Source: Excoecaria cochinchinensis
Taxonomy: Eukaryota > Streptophyta > Magnoliopsida > Malpighiales > Euphorbiaceae
NCBI GenBank assembly: GCA_947683425.1
Contig: CANTUQ010000008.1
Coordinates: 1,488,001-1,552,000 of the forward strand
Reading direction: 5' to 3'
Length of the DNA: 64,000 bases
Made by a program: the position numbers and the translations under genes. The notes below the pieces were generated by a model that saw nothing but the letters and a program-made list of their open reading frames with translations, made no database searches and was not told the DNA's origin. This document shows positions 11,693 to 23,566 of the stretch, in pieces (within the stretch, counting starts at the first letter, position 1; every line of letters starts with the position of its first letter).

Positions 11693-11950
11693 AAACGATC
11701 GATTCCACCCTCGTTTCAAATTATAAACGATCGACTTTACTCTCGTTTCAAATTACAAATGATCGATTTTACTCTCATTTCAAATTATGAATGATCGATT
11801 TTACTCTCATTTTAAATTACAAAAGATCGATTCCATACTTGTTTCAAATTATAAACCATCGATTTTACTCTCATTTCTAATTATAAACGATTGGTTTTAC
11901 TCTCGTTTCAAGTTATAAATGATCGATCTTTCTCTCATTTTGAGATATAT
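11693..11950 (+). repeat. 32-bp tandem array, about 8 copies
   Basis: Eight adjacent units of about 32 bp with consensus ATGATCGATTTTACTCTC plus TTTCAAATTA. Copies differ by point changes. It lies 150 bp after the integrase fragment, the usual place for the tandem repeats that Tat elements carry between pol and the 3' LTR. It probably belongs to that element, whose LTR has been lost here. Confidence 0.8.
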
Positions 11951-12915
11951 TTTTAAACGATCATACTTTAGGTTTGACCACTAAAATATGCAAGATATCT
12001 AACTAATATATTTTCTTTTTCCCATCTAATTCACTCATTTATCTAATATGCCACTCACATATTATTTATGCCATATAACTCATCACATTTTCCCTACTAA
12101 TCCATTCGGCTACCACTAGTATTTTGTCCTAACATTTTATTTTTCATTCATTTAACACTTATTCCACTAAATTAAACCTCAATTTAAATATATACAATTT
12201 TCAATCACACTTATTCACTTGGTATACCAAGAATATACCTACATATACCATTATGTCTCATTATCATCAAAACCTACAATTAGTTTTCTTTCAAAATAAT
12301 CATTCTAATTAGCTTATCTAACTTCCTTAACCTCAATTATCACTTCAATTTCAATTATACATACCATTTACAAATGCTCACTTTACAACATAATGTAAAA
12401 CCCTAAATTTTCAAATGGAAATTCTTGGATTAAGTAATCACAAACCTTAATTCCATTTTCTAGCCTTCATAACCTTCCTATTCCTTATCCTTAACCTTTG
12501 GAAAGCCCTTTCCATTGATTTCCCCTCAATTGGCCGAAAACACAAAGCAAGAAATCCTCCATCAATTTCATTCTTTTATCACATATAATCTCATAATCAT
12601 GCTTAATACACCCTAATCTATCATTTAGAACTAATAAATCAAATTAAAATAACTTAATCCTCTTACCTCCTATTTGAGACATAAACTTGAATCCTTGTTT
12701 TTCCTTACTTTTAGCCCACCAAATGAACAATAGAGGTTGCTATGATCTCAAAGAGGGGCTGAATTAACTTTAGAATACTTGAATCTAGGGAGAAATCAAG
12801 CAAAGAATGAAGCAAAATTGAGAGAAAAGGGGAGGAGAACCATTCGGCCAACAAGAGGAAAGAAGAAGGAAGAAAAGACAAGGGTCACTCAACCACTCAC
12901 GTGCCAATTTAAGTG

Positions 12916-12924
12916 CTTTTATAG
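12916..12924 (-). promoter_or_regulatory. TATA box in element D 3' LTR
   Basis: CTATAAAAG on the minus strand, repeated at the same place in the other D LTR (54431-54439). Direction fits transcription of D toward lower coordinates. Confidence 0.6.
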
Positions 12925-13663
12925 TGGACCAAAATTGGTTGGACCAAAATTGGTTTAATCAATGATCCAACCTATTAAACCCAATTAGCCATTTTAAGTC
13001 CATCAAGCAATTTTTCTATGGTTCTCTCACTTCCCAACTCCAGTTCATTCCAAATTTGATTCCATAATTCATATCATGTAAAAATTAGGTTGTACACAAA
13101 ACTTTACCTCAATTAGAGTCCATTTTTGGTCTGATTTAATCAAACCAATCTAATCTATAAATTTTCAATATCCTCGAAAAATTTTCTTTTTAACACCAAA
13201 AATTTCTACATATTATCTAAACTCAATCCGAAAATTTTCATCAATTTTTGAAATCATTTACTATTTTTAAAGTTTCGGTCAAACTTTCGGTTAATTGAGT
13301 ATTATTTAAACCGAAATCATATCATTTTTCTTACTTTCTAAGCTTAATTCCTCTTAAAAATTATTCCATAATTCTTAAAACTTATATATTAGGCTCCATG
13401 AATATTTTTGGCTCAATCGGAGACTATTTTCCGATCCGATAATTATATTACCTGTCCGATAGTTGAATTTCTAGTGTCACTAAAATTATAATTTTTTTAT
13501 ACCATTAGATTCTACTCATTCACACGAGCATGTTCATATTTTCAGAATATTTTTCTGAGATCCGTAACTTAAGTTATGGCCCGGGTCAAATTTGGTCAAA
13601 ACTGGTCAAACTGGGCCGATGTTTAGCCATCTGAGTTGACCGACGGCCTGGCTGTGCCTCACC

Positions 13664-13678
13664 GACGGCCTGGCCGTC
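13664..13678. repeat. GC-rich palindrome in D LTR
   Basis: GACGGCC-T-GGCCGTC, a perfect 7-bp inverted repeat around one base, preceded at 13640 by a second diverged CGACGGCCTGGC-like copy. It is an island of high GC in AT-rich LTR sequence. The D copy at 55083-55160 has the same cassette, more degraded. Confidence 0.7.
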
Positions 13679-13906
13679 TTTCACCCCACATACACCCTAA
13701 AACCCCTTTTTTCACCATTTTGGTCATTCTGGACCCGTTTGACCTCCGATTGACCTTAAATTTTCGCCTACAGACTCCTGCTGACATACTCTATCCAATA
13801 GTCTAATAAAATATTTTTTGACTCCGAAAAGTACTATTCACTCCGAAGGCACTATTCACTATCGAAAAAAACTATTCATGGCTAACCCGGTATTGGAGCC
13901 TTTACA

Positions 13907-13959
13907 AATCTCCCCTACTAATAAAATTTCGTCCTCGAAATTTACTTGTATTGGATAGT
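13907..13959 (-). other. Element D internal region, 3' end with polypurine tract
   Basis: Read on the minus strand this is TTTCGAGGACGAAATTTTA, then a purine-rich stretch (TAGTAGGGGAGA) directly before the LTR start. The same sequence ends the pol gene of chromovirus B (39410-39440) and the internal regions of A. It is therefore a remnant of the pol terminus plus polypurine tract in an element that otherwise lacks pol. Confidence 0.7.
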
Positions 13960-14585
13960 CTGTCTGTAATACCCCAAAGTGTACCCTAGCCGGATTAGTG
14001 GTGTCAATTGCTAATGAGGGTACAAATGTGATTTCATAAGCATGAGATTAATGTATGCAAGGGTGTAATTGAAAAGAGAAGTTGTAACTAAAGGACAGAA
14101 CTTAAGGGACTGAATGGTTATTTGCCAAGGAGTGAGGTGGAAGTTTGGAGGAAGAGGTGAGTGGATTCCACGTGTGGAATGCACCTCTTGCCAACCATTC
14201 CCCTCCATGCAATATATAGAAGGAAATTGAGGCAGAAATTGGTATTGTGATTCATTTTGATCCGGCCATTCTTCTTTTCCTTATTTCTATATTTCTTCTT
14301 CTTCATCTTATGAAATTGAGTTCCTTGTTCCTTTTAATTGAATTAGAAAATTTGATGTGGTTTGGTATGAAGAAGTAAACCAAGAAGGTAAGTTAGAGCT
14401 GCTAGTTGTGTATTTCTCCTTCTTCTCATTTCTGTTTTGCATTTGGAATTTTGAGTGATTTGAGTAATGGACTAAGAATATGTGTTTTGATTGATTATGC
14501 AAGAATTATTGGACAAGAGAAGAGCTAAAGGCAAGGAGAAGGTCTAGATAGAGATAGAGTGTCTAGCAGCCTATTTTTGAGGTTT

Positions 14586-14588
<3 letters not shown>

Positions 14589-14628
<40 letters not shown>
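14589..14628. repeat. (TA)n microsatellite in LTR C
   Basis: A 40-bp pure AT run. Confidence 0.9.
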
Positions 14629-14631
<3 letters not shown>

Positions 14632-15472
14632 TATGTGTTAACTTTGCTTATTAAGTGCATGTGTTGTACAGTTTGGATTAAATGTGTAATTGATGTGTAA
14701 ATATGTGGTTTGAGGAATTAAGCATGATTATGTGCTATGTATGGTTAAAGTGCATATGTTGTTAGATGGAAATTTATGTGTTTGTATGTGATACTTAATA
14801 GATGATATAAGTTATAGTGAATAATTGTGTAGCATATTAATGAGATTGCTTTGATTGCCATGAGTATATTGATCCATGTATAGAATCCTAATTTCAGAGA
14901 TATGACTATTGGTTGTGTAATTTATAGATAATGGTAGGTATGGAGAATTCCACTCAGTCTAAATGTTCACATATGTGTATAGAAACTATAGTTTGAATTT
15001 GGTGTATTGGTTTGGCCAAGTTGGCTATTTTCAAGCTTGACAAGCTTGATTGTGTCATATTGTCTTTGAAGCCTATATTGACCCCCGTGAATTGTTTATG
15101 GTGTAAAATGAGTTTTGCAACTCCAAAATGGGTGAGACCAATTGTGTTAGAACCATAAGATCCGTGGCTTTAAATGTTTTATAAATAGCTCTATTTATTT
15201 GAGGACTCTAAGGTCTTCAAAATTCACCATAAGCGTAGTTAAAGTTTGGTAGGAGGGCTTCTAGAACCAGTTGTATTCCCTTGGCCATAACTCCTTCATT
15301 TTAAATCTAAATGACCTGAAACTTGTCCCATTTGAAATTCAACATTCAAAGAAACAAATGTTAAGAAGGGACAATTTCCTAAAATTGAGTTTTAGACATC
15401 GGTATAGGCTGTAAAAAATTGAGGAGTGAAGCAATCCCGAGGTTCTGCTTCTGTTTTGCTCACTTTGGTATG

Positions 15473-15647
15473 TCACGGTCACAACCAAATGGTTGCCACC
15501 GTGACCAATTCCTAAAGGAGGCAGAATTGCTTATCTTTAGACCTCATGGTCACAACCAAAATGTTTGTCACCATGAGGTATGTCTATTTTTAGTTCTGTT
15601 TTGTATTTTCTTATGACACGGTGACAACAAAAAGGTTACCACCGTGA
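15473..15647 (+). repeat. Three palindromic units in LTR C
   Basis: Units at 15473-15504, 15543-15577 and 15617-15647. Units 1 and 3 have outer stems built on CACGGT/ACCGTG; unit 2 has CTCATGGT/ACCATGAG. Around them AACC/GGTT-like inner halves pair imperfectly. Unit 2 changed both sides of the stem, so pairing is retained. The same units are more numerous in chromovirus B (32956-33423). Confidence 0.75.
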
Positions 15648-16049
15648 GGTACGTTCAACTTGCATATTTTTTTATTAAACATCATCAAATGTTATATATG
15701 AATGCCAAATGGAATCTAAATTAGTTTAAATACATTATTTGAGAATTCTAATATGCTAAACTAATGAATATACATATATATGATATAGGAATGAATAATG
15801 GATTGTGTACTTGTATGTTGAACTAAATGTGTGTGTTTATAGTTAGGTATAGTTAATATATGTGTTTATCGAGTTGTATGAGTAATGGAATAGCATGATA
15901 ATTGTATAAGAGTATGGTACATGTAAATGTATTTAAAGTTTATTATTAAGCCTGAGTTGTACATAGAAGTGGATAGATGGGCATGCCTATAAAAGGTTAG
16001 ATGTTTTGGAGCTGCTAGATGTTTTGCACCGACGAGTGTCTAGATGATT

Positions 16050-16112
16050 GATACCTTCAGTATCTAGATAAATTGAGACTTCAGTCTCCAAATGAATTGA
16101 GACTTTTGTCTC
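16050..16112 (+). repeat. Short-hairpin cluster in LTR C
   Basis: Three consecutive hairpins with perfect 5-bp stems and 4-5 nt loops: GATAC-CTTCA-GTATC (16050-16064), GAGAC-TTCA-GTCTC (16075-16088) and GAGAC-TTTT-GTCTC (16099-16112). Sequence differs from the hairpins in A and B but design, spacing and position in the LTR are alike. Confidence 0.75.
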
Positions 16113-16685
16113 TAGATGTTGGTATTGTTTATCAGTATTTAGATGTTTACCCGTATCCACTTGCTTTATGAATCAGGCAACTAATTATTGCAATATATAT
16201 GTGTGGGTTGTTGCTGTATGTAATTAAGATATAGAAGATGCTAAAAGAAGTATATGGCTATTGTATAAGAGATGATAACCTGAATTACAAGTATACATGA
16301 GAAGCTATTGTCGTATATGAGTATGCTAATAGTTAAAGTTAGAAAACATGGACATGTTATAAGATACACAAATGACATAGATAGGATTGCAAAATGTTTG
16401 TCTAGTATGCTATTATGCCTATATGTATATGAATGTTCACAAGATGCTATGATATAGAATACATATTATATATGCCAGTAACTAGAGTTAGAAGAATATT
16501 AATATGACATGAGCTGTATGGGAATGAAAGATATGTTATAAAGCATGCTGATTGTATACTTAGCATGAGCGAGTATGATAAGTGCATATTTCTTTTATAT
16601 GCTCATACATGATTAGCATATTGACTATTGATGTGCTTTAATGATTATACTTGAGACTTTGTTAGAAGTCTATTATTTGTTATAT

Positions 16686-16732
16686 CCCCACTAAGCTTAT
16701 CGCTTAGCACGGGTGTTTTCCCGTGTAGGTTT
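16686..16732 (+). promoter_or_regulatory. Conserved CTAAGC/GCTTAG stem, LTR C
   Basis: CACTAAGC-TTATC-GCTTAGCACGGG followed by a second inverted pair CACGGG/CCCGTG and AGGT. The same block occurs in A, B, D and E, always between the hairpin cluster and the LTR end. Its role is unknown; a processing, packaging or 3'-end signal of the element RNA is possible. Confidence 0.6.
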
Positions 16733-17119
16733 ACAGGTTCAGTTGGGTTGGACATCTGTAGGTCATAGCCACTAGGAGTATAAGTTGAAGTTGTTTTGTA
16801 TATGGCATAGCTTTTTGTATACATGATATAGAAGTTTTGTATAGCTTAGCATATGTAAATGTAAAGCAATTTTGTATAAGATATGTAAACAAAATGTAGG
16901 TGTAAAGAAAATGTTTTGTAATGTACAAAGAACAGCTATATTATGTAATACAAATGACTTTAAGGTTTTGTTTAAGGCATGTTCTATAGTTTGTGTTTAA
17001 ATGATATCCCACTGCAAATGTGCCTTGTATGATTGCTATTTCCGCTTTCGCATGACTGTTTATTTGTGTATGAGTGTATGGCGACCTAATATCCTCCTAA
17101 GGGGTATTGGGGCCCTACA

Positions 17120-17891
17120 CTGTGTACTATATTCCATATCATTATCATTATCAGTCATTCCTATTACTCCAATACAGTCATATAACACTATCATTATACA
17201 CTTATAACCTATTCACTTCACTCACTTCAGTATACCTACTTTTCATATACTTATCCATTTCATTTACCTTACTTTTCACATACCTAGCCTTATCACTTCC
17301 GGTCTTATAGCCTAGTTACATACCATTTCAACATTAACCTTACATTTTCCCAGTTTCCAATTATTACTGTCCAGAGACAACGGTGGCTTACTTGGGAAAT
17401 CATCAATGCTGCTATCCAAATAGCAAGTCGTCTCACTCAAATCAGTATCAACTGTCATTATCACAATATGCCACCTTGCATCATTCTCATACCGTCCAAA
17501 TCATTCTTACTAATGTCATTATATATCAGAAAATCTTTCTCTAAAAGCAAAAAGCTCCAAAATTTGAGTTACAAATCATTTACATTCTAACACAGTCATG
17601 ACCCTAATGTCATCCTCAAACCATCTTTAACATATATTATCAACTTCACAGAAAAGAAACTCAATCAAATTGGCTAAGGAAAATGAATCCTTAAGCACTA
17701 ACGGGACAATTTCAATACACTATATTCACTTATATCATTATGACCTCTGGGATTTGTCACTAAAACATTCTAGTCTAACTATACACTATTCAAATTGCTT
17801 TCCTTAATTGGCATGTATATGAACTTAGTCCAATCAGTTAACCCCACTCCGATCTTAGAATCACCTAAACCTGCTCCGATACCAATAAAAT
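17120..17891 (-). other. Element D internal region, non-coding
   Basis: AT-rich sequence with no open frame of note, ending in the primer site. Together with 13907-13964 the D internal region is only about 0.83 kb once solo LTR C is removed. D therefore encodes nothing and is a non-autonomous element of the large-LTR type. Confidence 0.7.
17873..17884 (-). other. Primer-binding site of element D
   Basis: On the minus strand TGGTATCGGAGC, eight bases inside the LTR end. It differs at one base from the TGGTATCAGAGC of chromovirus B, which is complementary to the 3' end of plant initiator tRNA-Met. Confidence 0.75.
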
Positions 17892-18442
17892 TGTAACACC
17901 CTTGTCGCTTCCGTACAATACATACACTGTATTGCTTAATCGAACTTATAGCAATTGTGGTAAATTCTTTTTTTTATTCTTTTAAACAATCATGTCACTA
18001 ACAAGTCACATTAACACCCAATCCAATATCACATTTATCACATCGTGCCATACTAAAATACATAGTACAAAATCACCCTAAACCGTTACATATACATGAC
18101 ACTAACACTATTTATTCAATCAAAATTGGGCAGCATAGCATCTATAATATTAACTACCCAAAACCTGCAATTCAGCCAAAAACACTGTCCAACTCAGGGG
18201 CACAACAATCATAACTTAATATCCATTCAAAAGTCAATCCCATTCATATAAACCAATCTAATACAATAACATTCAACTAATACATGTATCTATTCCACTA
18301 ACATAGAATACTCATATACATTCTAATAATAATACATATATTGTTCTTATAATAATGAACTTAAAGTTCTTATCTTCAATCTACCAGTCCGGTCCGATCT
18401 CGAAGGTGATGGGTCGCCTGCTCCACAGACATTCTACTTGGT

Positions 18443-18495
18443 ACCTACACGCAATCAAATAAACTACGTGCTGAGCATTAAGTATGCTTAGTGGT
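18443..18495 (-). promoter_or_regulatory. Conserved CTAAGC-type stem, LTR D
   Basis: On the minus strand CACTAAGCATACTTAATGCT, then CAGCACGTAG, a diverged copy of the stem found in A, B, C and E at the same relative place. Confidence 0.5.
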
Positions 18496-19455
18496 GATTA
18501 GAAATCTAAGGATTTCTAACTCTAGCTTGCGTACATACATACATAGACGCGATTTAGTTCTCACATTTGGCTTTACAATATTATAATACTATCTAGTCCT
18601 TCATATTTTCTCAATTACGATGTTCCACTGTTTTCTATTTTTCACTTTTAACTTCTGATTTTTCTTGCAAGCTATTCCCTTTAATCCTTTAACCTACCCT
18701 TCTTCTTTTCATTGCTTTAACCCTTACCTTAGCATTTTTCACTTATCTTATCTTATCATTTGCATTCTCTCCTTTCCATTTAACTTTCGCTTCATTTCTT
18801 ATGACAAATCATTTTACTCTTTTAAATCTCTACGTTTTAATCCTTTTACTTTATTTACTTAAATCAATACATTTACTTCAATTAATTCTCTAATTTCATT
18901 TGAATTATCTACTAAACCTTAATCAGTGTCATTTTACACTGGTATACTTCTTTAATAAACAAATCACGGTTTAATCCTTACATTCTTACACTCTTGTACA
19001 TTTTACTAATTAGTCCGTATTAAATCATTACTTTGATTACTTTCATTCATTAATCCTATTATTTAACTTAATTATTTCTTTTTACTCTTATTTACGATTT
19101 TGCCCTTCCACTAGTCATTTACTTACTATTTGTGGCACTAATTCATTTGTTTCATATAATTAAACACTATCTTTACTTCACTTTTCATTATATTTCCTTA
19201 GGTACCATCACTATGGTAAAAGTTCACTTTGGTCCCTAATCTTTCCATTAATTACAAATTTGCCACTATTTCTTCATAATTACAATTTTGTTACTAGTTT
19301 ATTTCTCTTTTCATTTTAAATTCATCATTTGGCTTACAAATTTCATATTAGTCCTCATTCCAGCACGTTTATGTTAAATTACATTTGAGACCCTAGACTT
19401 TGCATTCTTTACATATTTGTCATTTTAATTCCACTTTTCTTTTACATATCATTTA

Positions 19456-19460
19456 TTAAC
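19456..19460. other. Target-site duplication of element A, left copy
   Basis: TTAAC directly before TGTAACACC. The same five bases follow the right end of element A at 49453-49457, and intact tandem copies of the target (for example 50938) have TTAAC once. Confidence 0.9.
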
Positions 19461-19802
19461 TGTAACACCCCTTACCCATACGCAGCATACTGTATGATAA
19501 CATAGGTAGCATGCGACGATGAGTGAGGAATGCTACAGGCGAAAACACACAAGGAACTTGACAGAAGCAGAACTACATAATTTTTATTTTCAATCAATAC
19601 ACAAGCATTCACATTATACAAAGGACAATCATATAATTGGCATAACACTCCTCATTAACATCTTATTACATACCAATCACTTAATACAATAATAATAAGG
19701 AATTTCATTACAAAAGTTGATTATAAACTCTAAACAACAACTATTACGGACTTGTTGGCCAAACTAATGTGGATTGTCCTCGGCAACACAACTAACTCCA
19801 AA

Positions 19803-19848
19803 CTTGCATGGATACACACCCATGCTAAGCACAAAAGCTTAGTGGAGA
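19803..19848 (-). promoter_or_regulatory. Conserved CTAAGC/GCTTAG stem, A LTR 1
   Basis: On the minus strand CACTAAGC-TTTTGT-GCTTAGCATGGG, followed by a second pair CATGGG/CCATG. The same block is at 25057-25105 and 45750-45797 in the other A LTRs. Confidence 0.65.
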
Positions 19849-20574
19849 AAAACACATAATATGGACGCCCACTCACGATGATCGTCAGTCACAACACACA
19901 ATAAATATCCAAAATAAAATCATTTGAATATAAATACATGTTCCAAACACACTTAACGTCTCATTTAATAAATACATAAAATTGATCATAAACGAAATAT
20001 TTTAATCATAATCCTTCACAAGGTCAAACAGAGTGACAATCTTAATTAATACATGCTTTTTATGTTTTATTATTCATATATCTCATGTCACACATATCAT
20101 TATATTCAACCAATAACCAATTCTCATAATAAAAGGATTCCCACACATTAAAGAGTCATGAGTAAGAAGCTAAAAGTCTAACTTCATATCCCAGCATATT
20201 AATGCATGTCACACATATAGTTATCTTCATTTAATCACTTATTTCAAATCATTGCATTACTTTCGTGTCAATTACTCTTTTTACATTTCAAAGGAAATAA
20301 CAAAATTGAAACTCATATGCATTCAATTGTGCTATTACAAATTCACATAGAGATCCATATAAGATCTAAAAACACATAGGTACATGAAGTACTAGTTCAA
20401 TAAACATATAAATCAGATCGACAATATGCCCACATGCATATCAAAAGCTTAATCACATACTTTCTTGCAAATCTTCGCATACACTTATCAGTTCGTAACT
20501 TATTATTTCACTCATAAACTTTTATTCAAATATTGCCTGCTAAGTCAAAGGGTGGATAAGCGAGTATACGCATA

Positions 20575-20734
20575 GATACCCGAGGGTATCAATAATTCTT
20601 GCATAACGCATGGATACCCGAAGGTATCAAAATCATTTTTTTCTTTTTGTTTCCAAAATATTTTCGTATGTGATCTTAAACAAGATCCAAGACAGAAGGA
20701 TCGCGAGGATCCAATCGAGGACCTGATCAGGGTC
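20575..20734 (-). repeat. Short-hairpin cluster, A LTR 1
   Basis: Five hairpins in 160 bp (plus-strand reading): GATACC-CGAG-GGTATC (20575-20590), GATACC-CGAA-GGTATC (20613-20628), GATCTT-AAAC-AAGATC (20672-20687), GGATC-GCGAG-GATCC (20698-20712) and GACC-TGATCAG-GGTC (20720-20734). All stems are perfect. In element sense one loop is TTCG, a stable RNA tetraloop. LTR 3 has the same stems with changed loops. Confidence 0.85.
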
Positions 20735-21123
20735 CAAATCGCATGGCTACAGTAAACTGAACTTTATAGGCATGTCTATCTATCCAGGACTCGACTAACG
20801 CAGGCCAAACACATACTTGTTTCCTTTAATGATGTACATGTTATATTTTAATACTTTTCAAAAGCACATAGTCTTATTGTAGTCACATAATAATCATACG
20901 CATAATTCATTTATAAACTAAAGCAATGGCTCATATAAAATATAACAAACCATAATCTTTGATTACAATCATATCTTAGTTTTAATACATGCTTAAAAAT
21001 TCATTTTAACTCTGGCTTACATGGTATAGCATATCCTAGTTTACACAATATGTCATATGTAAATCACAAGTCAAAACCCATAGCTATTAGCTCAACCAAC
21101 AAACATCTATAGCATAAAAAAGA

Positions 21124-21206
21124 GTCGCGCTCGCGACCTTAGTCGCAATCGTGACAAAAAACTAGATGGCCTCTGTCGTGCTCGCGACACCAGTCGTGCT
21201 CGCGAC
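21124..21206 (-). repeat. GC palindromes, A LTR 1
   Basis: GTCGCGCTCGCGAC (21124-21137) and two GTCGTGCTCGCGAC copies (21175-21188, 21193-21206), with a looser copy between. They are short 6-bp stems around CT in AT-rich DNA. Diverged copies occur at 22085-22115, 47075-47090 and 47970-48025. Confidence 0.75.
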
Positions 21207-22628
21207 AGAGCCAAGCATCACACTCCTATCAATTCTCAATTAAGTACAACTTCACATAAAACATATTTATTCTTATAATGTCCATAAATAATTTCATAAA
21301 CATTACTTCCCCAAATTCATGCATTAAATTCAAGAACTTCAACACAAGTATCTCAGACTATTCAAGTTATTAAGAATCATTCATTATTTAGACAGTCATA
21401 TAAAACCATTTGAGATACGAAAGATTCATTTCAATTTCAGTTGATTACACACCTAAAACAATCATTTAATTCAATCTTAACATCACATACAAATTTTAAA
21501 CTATAAATAAGCCTATTCGAAACTTAAATCATTAATGGCTCAATAAACTTTTATAAATATACACATACGTGCCACATATATTTTTAACAAACACTAAGGC
21601 ATTAATAGAGTTCAGTTGATACATTATCTTTCATGTCCGAATAAGTTTCTATGCTTTGGTTTGGACTTGGAAGGGTGTTCCAAGCTTCCTATGTATCCCA
21701 AAGGATTGGAATTCGAGCCCCATAGTTCTACTGGTTCAAAATACAAATTATAGAATTTCACTTTAAACCTCTTAACATACTATAGATTATGTCAATATTG
21801 GACGAATTTGAAAGTTTTTGACTCATTAAACCTTTAAGTACCTTAGTCCATATTCTTATTTATAACTTTAGTCACTTGTATTCCTAAGTGATAGCCATTT
21901 ATTTACTCTTTTACAAGCTCCAAACATGGGATGAATATGTCTTAAAAGTTCCGATGAAGTTCGGGTGCATTTCGGAATGAGAAACACAACAAAATACACA
22001 TCCTAAAGAAGGTTAAAGAGGGGAAAGGGTCATACCAACAATGAGGCTCAAAATAAGAGGAAAAACCTTCGACAAGCAGGTTCTGTCGTGCTCACGACAA
22101 GGTTCGCGCTTGCGAAAGAATCCTCCCCCAAGTGCCCTACGAAAATAGACTAACCAGACAGCTTTTCACCTCCAACTTTGTACCGCCTAAACCAACCTTT
22201 AAAACTCATTTTTAGCCAAAATATCCTCTTAAAAATGATACCTCTAATGTTATCTTTCAAATGCAATAAATTTCAGATAAATTGGATATCTGAAACATCA
22301 GATATGATCTAAACAACCTATATTGCTCCCGTGAACCCGTCTAAGTAGAGATTCCTCGATTTTCACCATTTTTAAGGATCTTAGAGCCAGATCCTAAGTC
22401 TTAGACATAAGTCTTAGCTTTCCAATGGAACTATATTCATACAATTTGGAAATCTATAACTCAACCTATAGCTAAAATATTCACTAAAGGTCTAGAGAAA
22501 TCTGGGTAGAGTTTTCCCTGGAAACTCAACCTCTATAGAATTAAGCAAATCCACACAAGCAAAATAATAGCAGCAACCCAATTTGACAAATAAATATCAA
22601 AACATCACAATATCAAATCATCCATACA

Positions 22629-22630
<2 letters not shown>

Positions 22631-22679
<49 letters not shown>
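22631..22679. repeat. (CA)n(TA)n microsatellite
   Basis: About 30 bp of CA followed by 19 bp of TA. The equivalent sites in the other A LTRs (near 43365 and 48556) are much shorter. Confidence 0.9.
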
Positions 22680-23050
22680 CAAAAGGTAGATTTCCCAAAC
22701 CTGAAACTCCTATGCTCCAATTAGCTTAAATGGTTGCACCTCCTTGCTTCCATACTCTCCCATAGTTATATTGATCCAATTTCCTCATCAAAACACATAA
22801 TATTACTTAAGATTTCTAATTGACCAAAGAGGAATTTCAGAAATTAGAACTCATAACTTACCCTTCCATCTCAAATCTCTCACTAAGAACACTTGAGCTT
22901 GTAAATTCCATTGTTCACAGCTAGGGGCTTGCAAAGAAAGAGAGAGGGTGGAGTGAGAAGAAGAAGAAGAAGAAAAGAAGAAGAGGGAGATCATGAGAAA
23001 GGAGAGAGGGATGGGCAGAAATCTGCTCTCTCTCTCACCTTCTCTCTCTC

Positions 23051-23060
23051 CTTAAATACT
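23051..23060 (-). promoter_or_regulatory. TATA-like element of A LTR 1
   Basis: AGTATTTAAG on the minus strand, about 510 bp inside the LTR from its start at 23566, followed in the transcription direction by a purine-rich GAGAGAG stretch. Conserved in the other A LTRs. Confidence 0.45.
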
Positions 23061-23566
23061 CCAACCTTTACAATCCTATCTCTAATGCCACTTGTCCCTT
23101 TTCCATAGGTCCTTACAAGATTTTTATGTCCAATTATCCTTTTTAGTCCACATACTCTCCTTTAATCTTACAATAACCTAAGACATAAATATAATTCTTA
23201 CATTGGCCGACAATTAAATCCTTACCCCCTTCAATTAAGTCCCAAATTAATACCTTACAATTTTAGAATTGGCCGCACTTGCCGAAACTTTTGCATTAAT
23301 ACCGAATTCATCCTTTCGGTACACCTGACACCACAACTCACATACATTCGGCATATAACTGATCCATTCTCAAAATTTAACCCTCATAGTTACCTATTCC
23401 ATTCTATTAAATCCATATATGTAAAATGACCAAATTACCCTTTTTCTTAATTCTAATCATGTCTTTTCTCCTACTTAATCACTCTGACCATCAAATCATA
23501 CAGTTTCGATCACCAAAATCCCTAGAAATATAAAAATCCTTTTAGGGTACATTTTGGGGTGTTACA

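Larger units (their letters stand above)
12007..13906 (-). repeat. Element D, 3' LTR (truncated)
   Basis: Matches 53535-55403, the distal part of the D 5' LTR, almost base for base over 1.9 kb with small indels. On the minus strand it begins TGTAAAGGCTCCAATACC at 13906. The left part is missing: similarity stops near 12007, where the Tat tandem-array flank begins. The promoter (TATA at 12916-12924) is kept. A GC-rich palindrome pair lies at 13630-13680. The truncation shows a deletion between D and the older Tat-like element. Confidence 0.85.
13965..17119 (+). mobile_element. Solo LTR C (Tekay-related family)
   Basis: A 3155-bp unit starting TGTAATACCCC and ending GGGGCCCTACA, inserted in the internal region of D. 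Flanks are CTGTC (13960-13964) and CTGTG (17120-17124), a 5-bp duplication with one mismatch. No internal region, primer site or second LTR is present, so it is a solo LTR left by LTR-LTR recombination. From left to right it contains a TATA-like ATATATAG near 14211, a (TA)n run, three palindromic units (15473-15647), a hairpin cluster (16050-16112) and the CTAAGC stem (16686-16732). Short ORFs inside it have no recognisable product. Confidence 0.8.
17892..19460 (-). repeat. Element D, 5' LTR, first part
   Basis: Starts TGTAACACCCTTGTCGC (the LTR end in minus-strand sense) and runs until element A interrupts it at 19461. It carries the CTGAGC/GCTTAG stem at 18443-18495 and an AT-rich body. The sequence resumes at 49453: the last bases before A (TTTATTAAC) join to TTATTTTTACAC exactly as in the undisturbed copies at 50938 and 52422. 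Confidence 0.85.
19461..23566 (-). repeat. Element A, LTR 1 (distal 3' LTR)
   Basis: A 4106-bp LTR, TGTAACACCCC...GGGGTGTTACA on either strand because its ends are inverted copies. It contains the conserved stem (19803-19848), a hairpin cluster (20575-20734), GC palindromes (21124-21206 and near 22085), a CA/TA microsatellite (22631-22679) and a TATA-like AGTATTTAAG on the minus strand at 23051-23060. No protein domain is encoded. Confidence 0.85.
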
